DNA of 64,000 bases from contig VZSF01003323.1 in assembly GCA_013398295.1 (NCBI GenBank), forward strand, positions 290,338 through 354,337. The letters run 5' to 3'. Positions 43,001-56,165 of this stretch are shown here, piece by piece. The first letter of the stretch is position 1. Every line of letters starts with the position of its first letter. A program made the position numbers and the translations under genes. The notes beneath the pieces were generated by a model. It made no database searches and had not been told where the DNA came from. It saw nothing but the letters and a program-made list of their open reading frames with translations. The DNA comes from Chionis minor (taxonomy: Eukaryota > Chordata > Aves > Charadriiformes > Chionididae).

Positions 43001-45997
43001 TCCACGAGGCTCCAGCGGCTGTGTGGGCTCACCCAGCAGGGGCTTCATGGAGCAGGAGGGCAAGGATCCCCTGTAAAAGGAGATTCTGGCATTTTCTAAG
43101 CTCTCCAGCAGCCACAGCCATGAGTGTCTCCTAACAGCCTTTCCTGCAGGGACTCAGATGGCTCTTCAGCAGTGATCTTTCAGCACTGAGGCGGGAAGAG
43201 GAGCTCTCTGGGCTGAGTCATGCACCAGCAATCACAGCGTGTGCCTGACAACCTGCTCATCCAGGTGTGGGTCCTACAGGGCTTTGGTCACTTCAACTGA
43301 ACCATTCAAATGAACACAATGTCCGTGTTTTTTAAATGAAACCTGCTGCTTCTTCCCTTCGGTCTAATGCACTTCCAGCTGTCCCCATGTGTCTGCTAAG
43401 TGCTAGGACTGTCACGGATAAATGACCCAGACTCGCAGCTCTCATCCCTCAGGAGTACCAGCTGCTGTCTGGCGGACCAAGTGGCCTGAATTTCATGTCT
43501 ACTCCCTGTGATGCCACTGCTGTCTTGTGTGGGCATCATAAGGCTGCGGGGATGTGCAGAGCGGCTTGTCCTCACCCTTTCTGCAGCGATGCTCTACCAC
43601 CCTGCAGGTATCTGTTGCTGTGTGTCTACTCAGGCGCTAATCTTGCAGACTGAGCCGGCGTGGATGAATTTCCTACTTTTTAAGCAGAGGCTATGCAGAG
43701 GCAGCTGTGAGGCCCTGCCAGTGGAGAGCATCTCTTGTTTTGCAGGAATGCAAAAGCCAGATGATTTCTCAATGTGCCCAGCTAAGATAATACCAAATAA
43801 TCTTGTTTGCATTTTAATTTCCCAGCCCTGTTGGAAAAAGCTGATACACCACTGTTCTCCCCCTCTGTGGGCGGTGTGTGCCTGTGAACACGCTTGTTGG
43901 AGGGTAGCACTAGTAGCAGTTGGGCTTACCCTGGCTGCCGCTCTGTCTGCCAGGAGAGGTGGGATCAAAGTGACATCGAGGGCTCCAGGGTGGCCAGGAG
44001 AATGTTGGTGCTGTGATGGTGAAGCCTGACCCACCGGCTGGAAGGCTCAGCAGGACACTTGGCTTCTCTTCTTCGTGTGCTTCACAGAGGCTGGATACGA
44101 GCGGCGGCTGCCTCCTGCCCTCTCCCCAGAAAGGCTTTCCTGTGCTGAGAAAGTGCCCAGCTCCGTCTGGTTGTTTTTCCCAGCTGGTGGAGATGAGTCA
44201 TTGCTGTTCTTCAAGGAGAAGGTTCATTTGCCCCTAAACGGTCTGCCTCCCTTTGCGGCAAAGCCTGTGCCCCTCTTGAGACTGCTGTAATTTTCTTCTT
44301 GTGAATCCGTGGGTTTCTTTAGCTGAGGAATTTGTTTGCCATTCATACATCCCTGTTCTGTAAAAAGGCCGCTTCTCTCTGAGGACATACTGTTGGGAGG
44401 CAATGTTACACCTTCGTTCATGCATCAGCCCAGTTACAAGTGTGAGAGACTCCGTGCAGCTGAGCGTGGCAATAAAACCCATCTTTGGCTCCCCATCAGA
44501 GAAGCAGGCACTCCTCGAGACCTGAAGTTATCCCATGAGCTCCCAAAAGTTCGGGCTATGCGCAGGGGCAGGAGTCCTGCTTTCAGAGGAGCAGGTGTGC
44601 AGAGGAAAGCAGTGTAGGTTGTGACCCCATCCCAGTATGAGCACACCTCACCCTTGGCCCAGGCACATTCCTCGGCAGTCCAGCCTCGCTAAGTGGGTGC
44701 TAGCAGCCCTGAGCCTGACCCCACTGACATTGCCCTGGCAATGCTCCTGGATTTTGTTTGCTTTTCCTCAAGACAACGTATCATGGTCTAAGAAATTCTC
44801 ACCTATTTAATTCCTTGATTGCATCCCCTTATGTACTTTACCAAACGTGTGGGACCAGCATGTCTCCACCCCTCTACCTGGTGAGGGGAATAGCTACTTT
44901 TTACCAGTTTGAGCCAATATCACCTACTGGTGGTGAGAACTACTGTAGAATCCTGCCCTTTCCTGCTTTTTTCCTCCACCCTGCTTGTCTGTCTTGCAAA
45001 TCCTTCCTTACTCTGGAAAGCTGTGGAAATAATCAAGTGTTTGCAACAATTTCTGCAGAGCCTGTTTCCTCAGAGAGCTGATTAAAGGGGAATAGGAGAG
45101 GATCTAATTGCGTCCGTGCTTTTATCTCCTCCTGAGGCATCATGATTCGCCAGGAGAACAAGAAAATCCCGGATTCTGCAGGGTCAAGGAAACTTCTCTA
45201 ATCTCCCTTGTTAAACAGAAGCAGCAGCTCTCGCTGTGTTGATAACGCCGGTGGTGTCAGCACTTGTAGCAGGGGTGAATGTGGCCTGGCTCATGTCAAG
45301 CACCTGAGAAGAGATAAGCAAGGATCTGCTTGGCAAATGCCCTGCAAAGGGAGAGTTGGGCAGAGGCAGCCACCGACGCCACTGCTGCTCTGTCCTGTCC
45401 CACCCAGACCGGCAACCGCGACTGGTGAATCACCAGCTGGGCATCGCTCCACATCGACAGGGATGCAGGAAGGTTTCTCCCAGCCGCAGCAGTGGGGTGG
45501 GATGTTGCCTCTGCCAGCCGGGCAAGCCTTGCGCTACCCGCGCCCCTCGCAGGCAGCGGGAGGGTGGCAGCTTTCTGCCTCGTACTCTCAACCTCTCCCT
45601 GAAGAAGATGTCATTTCTGCCTTTAATCCTCCTGCTGTTTTACAGCCAGGCTCCTCTCCGTTACCCCTAAGCTCTGGAGAGGGTCGGCTGGGGACATCCC
45701 CACAGATGGTGCCAGGACCTGCCAGGAGATCTGCTGTGGCAGAGGACACCAGCTCCTGTGTCCAGTCGGGATGGGTGCCATGTACCCACGCTCAGCCCCA
45801 TCCGGGAGACTGGAGGCTGCTGAGCGCCGCAGGAAGGTGAGACATCTCCTGTGATGCACAAGGACAAGCCCTTGTGTTTTCCTCGCTAACCTCCATCTTT
45901 GTCTCCTGTATTTTCCTAAGCAAATCTCTATGGAAACAGGTACTGTTTGCAATAGAGCCTCTGTTTTTCATTTTGCTTCATTGCTCTCTAGAAAGGA

Positions 45998-46009
45998 GGG
46001 GGGGGGGGG
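45998..46009 (+). repeat. G12 homopolymer
   Basis: Twelve consecutive Gs are flanked by GAAAGGA and AAGAGA. It is a simple low-complexity run. Confidence 0.95.
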
Positions 46010-49000
46010 AAGAGACCTATAAAGGGCAGATGAGGTTTAGGTAGGGAGAGACATTTCAGCTGCCTTGGCATGGAAGGGAGTACCCTTAGCATCCCTTGGT
46101 CCTGCCCTTGCTGATGGGAGACGGAGGCTGAGATCAACCAGACCCCTTCTTGGCTCCGTCAAGTTTGGTGAGGACTCAATGCCTGGCTTACATAGCCCTT
46201 TTTCCTGTCCCAGTTAGATGGAGAGGAGCACTGTGGTGTTGAATGGGGGGTGAATCATTCTTGCCCAGAGTTAATAAGACGGATTTCATGTCTCTGCAGT
46301 GAGCAACCAGTCCTACAGCACCCTGGTTGTCTGGAAGGTCACCCAGTGCTAGTCCTGTCTCTGTGTCCTGGCAGCACCCACCGTGACATTGCTACGGGGT
46401 CCACGTGAGCCACCTCAGCACTAGCTGCGGTGCGGGAGGAGAAGGAGCTGTGGGGTGTGACGTGAAGGGGCCGGAAACCACCATGAGACAGAAGGATGCA
46501 CAAGCCCCCGCCTTCGTGGGACGCTAGAGTTCCGTCATCTCGCAGAGCTTCCTGCCCGCAGCCGGTTCCCAGGCTCGTGAGCTTTCTAACTTGTTTGTTT
46601 ACTTTGCGGAGGGAGGGGGATGTTTTAGGAGCTGAGAGAGGAATATTTTTAAGGGAGGAGTTCGGTGCCAGATTGGCGTCCTCTGCATCAGACGGAGCAG
46701 CGCACCAAAGCATGCTCAGAGCTGGAGGGAGCTGTGTTTGTCAGCTCCTTCTGCTGTGAGTCACCCTTGATATTCAGCAACCCTGGGCCTTTCCAGGGGC
46801 TGCGCTGGCTGCCAGGGCTACTAAATCCAAAGCAACCTGCAGTAGACTGATTCTCAGATCCTGGGGTTTTTCAGGATACTCAAAGCTATTTCTGTTTTCC
46901 ACCCAGTCAGGTTGAACTGCGCCCTGAATCAGACGTAACTGGCCTTTGACACAAAGATGTGTCCATGGTGGCACCTGGCCCTCTGTGTCTGGAATGAAGG
47001 TCTTCCATGCTGACCAGGAGGTGGTGTCCTCCCCACTGAGAGCTGGTCCTGCTGCCCATCACATTGGCCAGACTCCTTGCTCCATGGAGAATGGAAGGAT
47101 GTGCTGTAAGAGATCTCTCTCTCCCCTCCCTTGGTTTTTTTTTTTAAGTAATTCTTTGTGTTCAGCCTAAAGCAGCCTTGTGCGGTAGCCACCCTGCAGC
47201 TAGGACTTGCTCTGGATGAAATCCATCTCACCTGCCCCCTACCCGCTCTGCCAAGAGACACAGCCCAGGGTCTGCTCCACTGGGGCTGTCAGGGCTTATG
47301 TTTGGAGACGGTCATCTCCAGGGTGCTCCAAGGGCATCAAGCATGGAGAAAGCTTCATTCCCGCTGCTGTTTCTGGGAGAATTATATTTGCATTAAGAAC
47401 AGGAATTCAGACTATGAGGCTAACGGTGCTTCCTTCCAAAAGGAGCCAGTATTACAGAGTCTGTGGGTTTCTAGAATTACAATATGTGATTACTGGGGTT
47501 GAAACACTGGTTAATTACCTAGTCATTTGTTGTAATGCTCCCAATTAGCTTGTGAAAGCGTAGCAAATGCATTACTTCACACCTGTTTTTAAAGGCTTAT
47601 ACGATGTTATTCATAGATGGTAGAAGACAAACAGTGTTGCATGTCATATTATGGTGATACAGCACTTTCCTGCTTCCTTGGGTGTCCTTCCTTAGCCTGA
47701 GGAGGACAGGAATTCATACGTGAGATGAGGTAAGCACCTTGATGTGATTCATTTCTCATCCAAGCTGGTCACATCACCTTGGGTGTGACTCAGTCAAGGC
47801 ACAGCTTTCACGGTAGAGATGTGAACCTGTCGAAGCTCATGGCAATGCCAGCAAGGCAGGATGGTTAAACCCGCTGGGGAAACCAGCCAAAAGGAGGTCC
47901 TGCAGCATCGGCCACCTTTCCGAGCCTTGTTGAGCTTAGTTATCCTAGCTTCTTGGTGTCGGGGAGTAGAGGAAGGGTTTTTGTGCCCGCAGAGAGGGGC
48001 CAGCCTTCACCCAGCCCCGCTTCTCCTCACCGCCTCTGTGCACCGCCTGATTTCATGCCCACAAGAACACGCACGTCAGGGCAATGTTTGCCCATACAAG
48101 TGCCTGTTTGCCCACACAACACATTTGTACATCTGGCTTGGCAGATTGGTGCACATGCAAAAATGGGCAAGAAAACACTGAGGCCTGGATGGCAAATTGG
48201 GTCTGGTTTTTTTTCCTTTCTTCTTTTTTATTTTTTTTTTGTGAAGGTGCTGCTCACAGTTACCTGGTTACTGCTGCATTGCAATGTGCCCTTCAGGAGA
48301 GCTTTGGCTCACAAATATTGCACTCCAACAGTCTAAATTTTGTCTCCGTGTTTGGTGCTGTCGGTCAACTAAAATATTTGTTAGTTTTTTACCCATAAAG
48401 CTTTCTCATGACCCTTTCCCAAACTTTGTCTCAAGATATGTCCCTCCAAAACAAGCTTATCTGTCAGCACAAGATGTAGTATGAAGAAGGAGACGAACGC
48501 AGCTCCTAGACCCAAGCCCAGCATGCTCATGAGATGATGCCCTAAGGGATCATGATTTAAAGCAAGCTGTCCTGCCTAGGCTGGCTCCACCTGCCCATGC
48601 AGGTGCCAGGAGGTAGCTTGAAGCTGCCAATAACTTGGTTGTGTGCCTGGACCCAAGGACATATACAAGAAGGACAGGCAACAAGAGCATCTTCTCCAGC
48701 CTCACCAAGTGCCAATGGCTGTTGCAGTGTCCAGCAACAGAGACCTGACGGGTCCAGCACTGGCAGAAAGGTGAGTGTTTCTGGACGTGGCTTTCTTGAC
48801 TTACTCCATCTCCCATTTCACCCTCTTTTAAGCAGAGGTCTGTGGGCGACTGTCTGCAATGGCTGAGACAATACATGGATATCTAGGTGCAGCTCCCCGT
48901 CCAATTTCACTGCTTAGCAAAGACACGCTTGAGAGATTATCCCAGCCCGGGTGATAGTTTTTAACCACAGTGGCCATGAAAGTCTCCATTATTTATCTCC

Positions 49001-49689
49001 AAGCTGCTTAGTGATAAAGTGGGTGGAGAAGGAAGCCACATTTCCTGCTCAAAGAGTGTGTGGGAATACCTTTTCAAATGTTAATTTCTCATGTTTTTCA
49101 AAAAGCTACCCAAAGGCACTGGTCTGAGCAAACGCTAAGAAGCCTGTGCATATTCAAAACAACTAGGTTTTAAAAAGTTTGCAAAGATATTTGGGTGGGG
49201 GGGATAAGACGGAGCTCCAGGATAAAACCCGCCACCATTTCCCCCACTTCAAAGTTAAAATTAGATGTGCACATTTCCCTCTTCTCTGATGTACCTCCCT
49301 CCAGGGAAATAGGTGATGAATGCAAAAGCCTTCAGGGAGCAGGATCAGCCAAGGGGTTCCCCTGCAGCAATACTAATGAGTCCCTCTTCCAAATCCTTCA
49401 CCCCACCCGCCCATCATCAAATTCCAACCGACTGGTAAACAGTAAAAACAGCAGGCAGGGCCGATGGGGGTTGGATATAAAAACGCTACACATCCTCACT
49501 TCTGTTTTGCATCCAAGGCAATCTGGTTCCCCAATATTAAATCATCCCACTGTAAAATTCATCAGCTTTCAGGACTTTATTATTGATAAGAACCCTTTCT
49601 ACAAGAGCTGCCCCGGCAATATGTGGCTAATTGACTGTTGTTAATACACATCCTAGGGTTTTCTGTTGCAGCTTTTGCTTTAAGGACAA

Positions 49690-49985
49690 GACAAAAAAAA
49701 AAAAAGCATGTGTGATTTTAATGCAGATTTGAAAGAAAAGAAAAAAAAAATCTCTTGGGTCTGTACCCATCACAAGTTTTAAAGTACAGAATCTGTGTCT
49801 GTTATTGAATAAGAAATGCATGCTGACTGCCAAATTTCAAATCGAAAGGAGCCAGAAGCTATCCGGGGAAAAAAAAAAATGTTTTGCAAATACTTTTTGT
49901 AATTGTAAAAATAAAATAAAATTAAAAAAGAAAAAAGAAAAAGAAAGCAAATAAAACCAAACCAAAACAAAAACCAGAAAGAATT
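49690..49985 (+). repeat. A-rich low-complexity region
   Basis: Several A-runs of 9 to 13 bases are embedded in A-rich sequence that ends in AAATAAAATAAAATTAAAAAAG and AACCAAACCAAAACAAAAACC. No unit or retroposon body was identified next to it. Confidence 0.85.
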
Positions 49986-52900
49986 CCCCAGTTATTAACC
50001 CCTGGAAAATACAGGGTCGTGTATAACTCGGAGCCCAGAAGTGACATCTAAGCTGAACACACTCTAGCAAACATGAATTTATAGTTTGCATCTTATTCCT
50101 CATAGCCAAGCAGTTTTATAACCGATGTGTCTTCATCCCAAATGCTCAAGCAAGAACAGAAAATGCCTCAAGCCTAGTAGTAAATGTGGTGACGGGATAT
50201 GGATCTTGCTGTCCCCAAGTGAAAACTCCCTCATTCGTAAGGCTTTGGTTAACTCTCATTTTGGCCAGCCCTGGAACAATAATGTCCTTTCGTGGTCTGG
50301 AATTTGTTACCATTGGACATGTGGCTCCCAAGAGAACCACCTGATGGTCTTTGCTTCCCTCTTGCTTTTCCTTCAGCCAAGCAGCCCTGGGAAGAGGTGG
50401 GGATGTTCAGCGAACCCCCCCTCCCACTTGCTCCTCCACTGTGATGAAACGCAAGGAGAGGCTTTTCCACTGAAGAATAGCAGATCTGCAGCAATTGGAG
50501 AGAGGATGGATCTGTCTCAGCTGGACTGTGACCCTGAGCCGTGCTGCCAGTGTACTTACAGCCAGGTGAGCACCCCTTCGCACCTCGGTGAGCAGGCATC
50601 CGCGTCAGGCAACGTGGTTTAGGAACCGCACGGCCCCGTCGTGCTCAATTGACCACGTCTATCTGCAACGGCTCCTGAATTCAGACTCTAAGAAAGGTAA
50701 GGGGTTTGGGGTTCAACAGGTACAACTCTTCCCCATCACAGCACCCCGAGTGTGGGGCAGCAGAGCTCTTGCTGATACGCTTCCTTTCATCCCCGTTCTC
50801 CTCAGGAGCCCCTCCTGACTTAGTCTGCAATTGTAATTCCCCACCCTGCTATCAAGCCACTTAGTGTACCAAAAAAAAAAAAAAGTCTTCGTGATGTACA
50901 AAGCAAAGGAAATCAGGGGGAAAAGCTCTTCAGAACATGCATTTTTTTACAGATCAAGAATTTCACGACCTAGCGGAAAGCACAAACAATAGTGGACCAG
51001 GCATTCGTAATATTTGGTGCCTGGTTTGTATAGCTACTGCAGCTAATATCCCCAAATAAATACTTCTGTGACTAATCCCTTGGAAAGAAAAACACAAAGA
51101 AAGAGGCTGTCACATGAAACAAGATGATTTTGATGTTTGTTTTGCATTTATAAACACAAATTCTGCCTCTTGGACTGTGTAATATACTTCATCTAAAACC
51201 CTGTTAGTCTCTCACTAGGTAAATATGTGTTTGCTTTCTGTCCTCATCCCATCCCTTTATTCTTCCCCAAAACCCAACCAAGAAGTTCTTATCCTCATCT
51301 CTGGACTCAGGCAAACCTCTGGGTATTTTGCTGGGGATCTATAGGTACAAAGTCTTAAATTCTATAAATAATTTCAAATTCACTCAATGTGATTAAACTA
51401 TGGAAATTTTCTCCTTGGGATTTTTTTTGCATAACAGCAATAACAAAGCCCCATAAAGAAAAAAACAAAACCTGTTGGCGTCATCAGAACCTAAAAATAA
51501 CAGTAAGATGACTGCTGGTGCCAGAATGATACCAAACAAAATCTATTATGGAATTAGATTCTTTCCAATTGTTGTTCTTAGGAATATATTTCCCTTTTCC
51601 CCTTAGGGTTTGTTTGGAGCCAAGGTATTCTGCCTGCCAGTGCCATTCCAGCACTCTAATTAACAAGAAGTGATGTCTCTTACAGTAAAAACCAATCTCT
51701 ATTAAAATATTGATGAAGGCGAATAAGCTAAGGAGTTTGCGGTGTCTGGATTCTAGCTGGCAGTCGGGGGATAACTTTGAATGGAGGGGAGAGCTGCACA
51801 GCCTCACCCTTCTGCCACGGCCAGGATGAGCGTCCCGTTCCCGGAGGACAGACCTGATGTCCCAGGAGCAAGCAGCAGGAGAAGCCTGACTCCAGGTACT
51901 GTTGTAGCTCACCGTGTGTCTGGAGCACTCGGCACTCTTTCCTCCTTGCTTTTCTTCCATTGCCGTGTCAGCACTATCTGTTTTCTCTCCGGTGCAGGTT
52001 TAGAGGCCCTGCTTGCTGGGATTTGCTGTCCGTTCATTTAAAGGGTTTCATCTTTTACTTATTTTCCCCACCTTTCGTTCTAATTAAGTGCCTGTCAATC
52101 TGGTTTCATTGTAGCTGAACGTCTTGGCGACCGTGGGACCTTCTGCTGTGATGGAGAACGGGCTTGATCCAACAGGTCAGCTTTTGCAGCTTCATCTACA
52201 CCTTTTTCTTGCTCTAGTATCTTAGCATTATTTTAAGAGTCTCCTGAAATCATCTGTCACCATTTCTCAGAACATTTCTTGCTCTCTGGCATTGCTGTCC
52301 CACCATTACCATTATCTTAACCAACAAAAAGGAGCCGATTGCTGACACTGCAGTGAGAGGCCCTCTTGAAATGCAGGCTGCGCTTCCATTAGCTTAGTGG
52401 CATGCACTTAATCTTCAGTACCACCCTGAATTTAGTTAACTGTGTCATCTTCATCTGTAACGATTCCCTGACCGTTACATTAATGCCGCTGGCATTCTTC
52501 TCCTCTCTGCCATCGCTGCTGATTGTCTTATGGCACAAGATACCAGGCCCTCCATCAGACTGGAGCTCACCCTTTGCATCTTCGCTGTCACAGGTGAACT
52601 CGGTCCTGCAGACATGGTGACGCTGAGCAGACCCACCATGGGGGCTGCGGGAGTCCTGGCTCCGACCCAGGATGAGAGAAAAACCATCCGTACTACACAG
52701 CATCCTCTCTTGAGCTTTCCTGCACTGGTGGGAGGCGCGTGAGATGACCAAAAGCCGGTGCAGCCAGGGTGATCCCACTGTAGCGTTGACACCACCGACC
52801 TGCTTTACCCCGAGTGTTTTTTCAATAGCCAGCGAGCACATCGGATGCAGCGCCTTCAGCTCCGCCATCCAGACACGCGTTAAATGACACAATCTGGGCT

Positions 52901-54468
52901 GGAAGGAGCCATGTGTTTTCTTCTGCATGCAGCTACCGCTGTGCTTCCAAACACGTCTCTCCTTCCTTTTTTTTGTACGGTAACTTTGCACACGCAAACG
53001 TCAAACAGCAGCTGTTTGGCCAGCATTTTGAAAAGCAACTAGTGAGTTTAGCTGCCTTAATTTTAAAGCCAGGGTTTCCACTCCGCACAGCAAAAAGGCT
53101 TCTTTTTCTTCTCCAGTAGCTGTTGATATTTTTCCGTATTTCCTTTGCAAATCTGAACTGTGGAAACAGTCAGACCCTACCAGGCACAAGTGTCTTTAAA
53201 GTTTCCCCTTGTAGAAAGAACATGTCACAGTGCCTGTCAGAGACAAGTTACCCAGGGCTTCTCCTACTTCAGTTAAGTATGAGCTATAAGGTCTATAATG
53301 TGTCAGAGGCTGCACTGGGTAAACAGTGTGCTGGTTAATTTTGGAGGTCACTTCAATGCTGGGTTTGAAAACTTGAGTGGGAGACGGTGCTGAGAAGGGT
53401 TTCTTGAAAAGTCTTTTGCTCCTGCCTTGAGCCATCCCATCCCCAGAAGCTTTCCTGGTGGTTTGGCCCCTTTTGTCTCTGGCTGGAGCCTGAATTGAGA
53501 GAGATATGTGTATTGTTTGGAAAAAAGGACTCAAGCCACAAGTCAGATCAAGGCTTTGAATCCTCCAAAGTGGCCAAAGGAACCCTGAAAAATGCAGCTG
53601 AAGGAGTTGATTTTTAGGGCACAGATTTCAACCACTGTAGCTGAAAGGCCACTTGTTAATAGTTTGGGTGTTTGCCGTGGGCCCAGAACAGCACTCTAAG
53701 CTTGCAGTGCACGTGTGCCACTCTTCCAATAAGTGGTTAAGAGCAGAAGGGAATAAAATTCAACAGGTGTCCCCTCGGGATCGAGCTGGGAGCACTCAGT
53801 GAATGAAGTGCTGGTCACTGGGGGAAAAGCTACAGGATGTGTCCTCATTTGCCTTATTATGGCACAAGAATAAAAAGCAGTTTCTTTATTTGTGCTAGAA
53901 AGCATTAAAACAGAAGTCCTAACTGCAGAGGTGGAATTGCTGCACCAAGTTAGCTGTGGACAATCACGCTAGTGGGCTCCCACAAAGAAAGTGTGGAAGA
54001 AGGGATAAGCCTATGTACTTCCCAAGATCAGGATAAAGCCAAGTATCCCTCCCCAGAGCACCTTCAAAGGGTTTTCTTTATAGCCCAAAGCACAAAGGAG
54101 AGCCTGATGGAGTTGATGTTGTTCACCTTTTGACCAGAATCAGCACCAGGACAAAGTGTCCCAGAGACCAGCTCCCTATTTGTCACGCTTCCATGGATGG
54201 AGGAAGGGCAGCGACTGTGCAGTGTGCAGGTTTGCCTGTAAATCCCATTCATCACACACCAAATTTTCTTCTGTCTAATCCTCTATTCTTCCACGCATGG
54301 CTAAATAATTTCATTGCAGCAAGGCAGTTGTCCCTGATAACATGATAGGAGATGATTGCCTGACTGGCTTATGTCAAACATCAGAAAAATTAATTTTAAA
54401 GAAGTGTCTCTATTAATTTTTCCACTTCTCATAAAATTCCTCTTGCTAATCCTTGCTTTGCAAATATC

Positions 54469-54486
54469 TTTTTTTTTTTTTTTTTT
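54469..54486 (+). repeat. T18 homopolymer
   Basis: Eighteen consecutive Ts follow CAAATATC. On the minus strand this would be a poly-A run, but no retroposon body was recognised beside it. Confidence 0.9.
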
Positions 54487-56009
54487 ATTTCAACCAAACC
54501 CTTGACTGCTCAGAGGGTGCGTTGCCCACCCTCTGACACTTCTCTAGGGGACTGGCTCAGGTCAGCAGCCAAGGGAGGGAATATAAGTAGGAACATTTGA
54601 TAACAGACCGCACGTTTGTAAAAATCACGCTTTCCACACATGCTCTGGGTGGGAGAAGGAGTAGTAGGCTTAAACAATAGCAAAGCAGATGCAGTTTGGA
54701 CGCGACAGAAGAGGCAAAGAAAACATGGTCATGATAGGTATAAGGTAAACGCTAGAGCAGATTGTGGGAGAGATTCGAGAAGCTGCATCTGAAAGGTTTG
54801 TGCGTGGAGCCTGTTAAAATTCTCTTTCTGGAGCAGATTTTGGCGTAGATGACTGTGCCCTTGTGTTAGAAAGCTGAACTGCCGGACCTCTGCAGTTCGC
54901 TTCAGCTCTATTTTTTATGATTTTTGGAGTATTGCTGTTAGAGATCAGGAAGAATAAGAGGGTAAGTCTGTCTTCCCTTATAAAACTAGAAGTAAATGCA
55001 TAACACAGCTTAATTGAAATTACTGACTTCCCCAGATAAGCTGGATGTAACAAGATCAACAGTGATCTAGTTAATATAGAAAAATGACTTGCGATATCCA
55101 GTGCTCACAGATTAGAGCACTGAGGACAGAGTGGCAAGACACCTATAACAAATCTCTGTGGAGAAAAGAGACCACATAGATTAGCTGCTGACACAGTAAG
55201 GATAACTTGGGCAAAATGAAAATCCAGTAGTTCAGCCCTGAGGCAGGAAAAGGAGGGGATAAGGAACTGGCTTTAATAGCACCACCCTTGGGGTTTTGGT
55301 TCTTTGTTGAGTTTCTTGAGCAGTTCCCTGCCATTCTGGACCTCAGTTGAAGGTGTAGGCTGAGTGTGATCTCTAAAGTTGTAGAAGGAATTAAATCATT
55401 TAAGAATATAATTGAAAATACAACAAATCCATTGAGCAAGCCCAGTGCTTTGTCCTTGAGTTCAGCTGGAAAGCTGTAACACTTGAGGGACACACTAGAG
55501 GAAAAGATTATTTAAGGAGGATCTGGAGAGATGGGCTTCAGCTGCCCTTTTCCCTATTTATGCTTATTAGAGATGAAATTGAAGTGCAGCATGATTAAAT
55601 TATGCATATAAAGAAGAGCTTCCACAAACAAGAAAACATAAGCAATGTGGGAAGAAACAGAACTGCAAAGAGAACGAGAGGAGTGAAACCAAACAGGATG
55701 CCAAACTGCAAAAGACATTTCAACAGCACCTAATTAAAACAGTTCACATTTGCAACAGACAGAAGGTAAAGACATTCACTAGGAAACAGAAGAAAGGGGG
55801 GAAAAACATTAAAAGGAGGAATTAAGTCAATCATAGGAGGTTCTGGAAAAATAGCAAGCTTGAGCAAAGGCCAGTTGCAGAAGGCGAAATGCATTTAGAG
55901 TTGGGGGTGAGAGCGCTGTAAGACCTTATTTCCATTTGTCTTACAGCAGAACTGAGAGGCTCCAGCTGGTAATAATGAAAAATATCATGTGCAGCAGCCC
56001 CTGCCCACA

Positions 56010-56165
56010 GTGCCTGCAGCCTATGGGGAGCTGGCGCTACCAACGTTTTGCGTTTATCTCCATGCAGTGATTTGAGTAAGATCACATAGCAACCAGTCCA
56101 GGACTGAGAAATCAACCCAGTTCTCCCAGGTCCCACTCCAATAACTTAATCATAAGACTGTCTTC
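56010..56165 (-). mobile_element. CORE-SINE/MIR-like relic
   Basis: Read on the minus strand, the sequence runs AAGACAGTCTTATGATTAAG, then TTATTGGAGTGGGACCTGGG and AGAACTGGGTTGATTTCTCA, with GTTGCTATGTGATCTTACTC in the body. The order (tRNA-like head, GGGACCTGGGAGAACTGGGTT, then a TGTGATCTTACTCAA core) matches the MIR/CORE-SINE pattern, whose consensus reads TGTGTGACCTTGGGCAA. It is degenerate and inactive, and boundaries are approximate. Confidence 0.6.

Noticed and set aside
45208..45840. 210-codon + strand open frame in intergenic DNA
   Set aside because: No recognisable family, no splice or promoter context, and compositionally biased translation. Not supportable as a gene.
52389..52997. 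202-codon minus-strand open frame
   Set aside because: No known motif, and a + strand frame is open over the same DNA. It could be a conserved non-coding element, but nothing in the sequence alone shows it.
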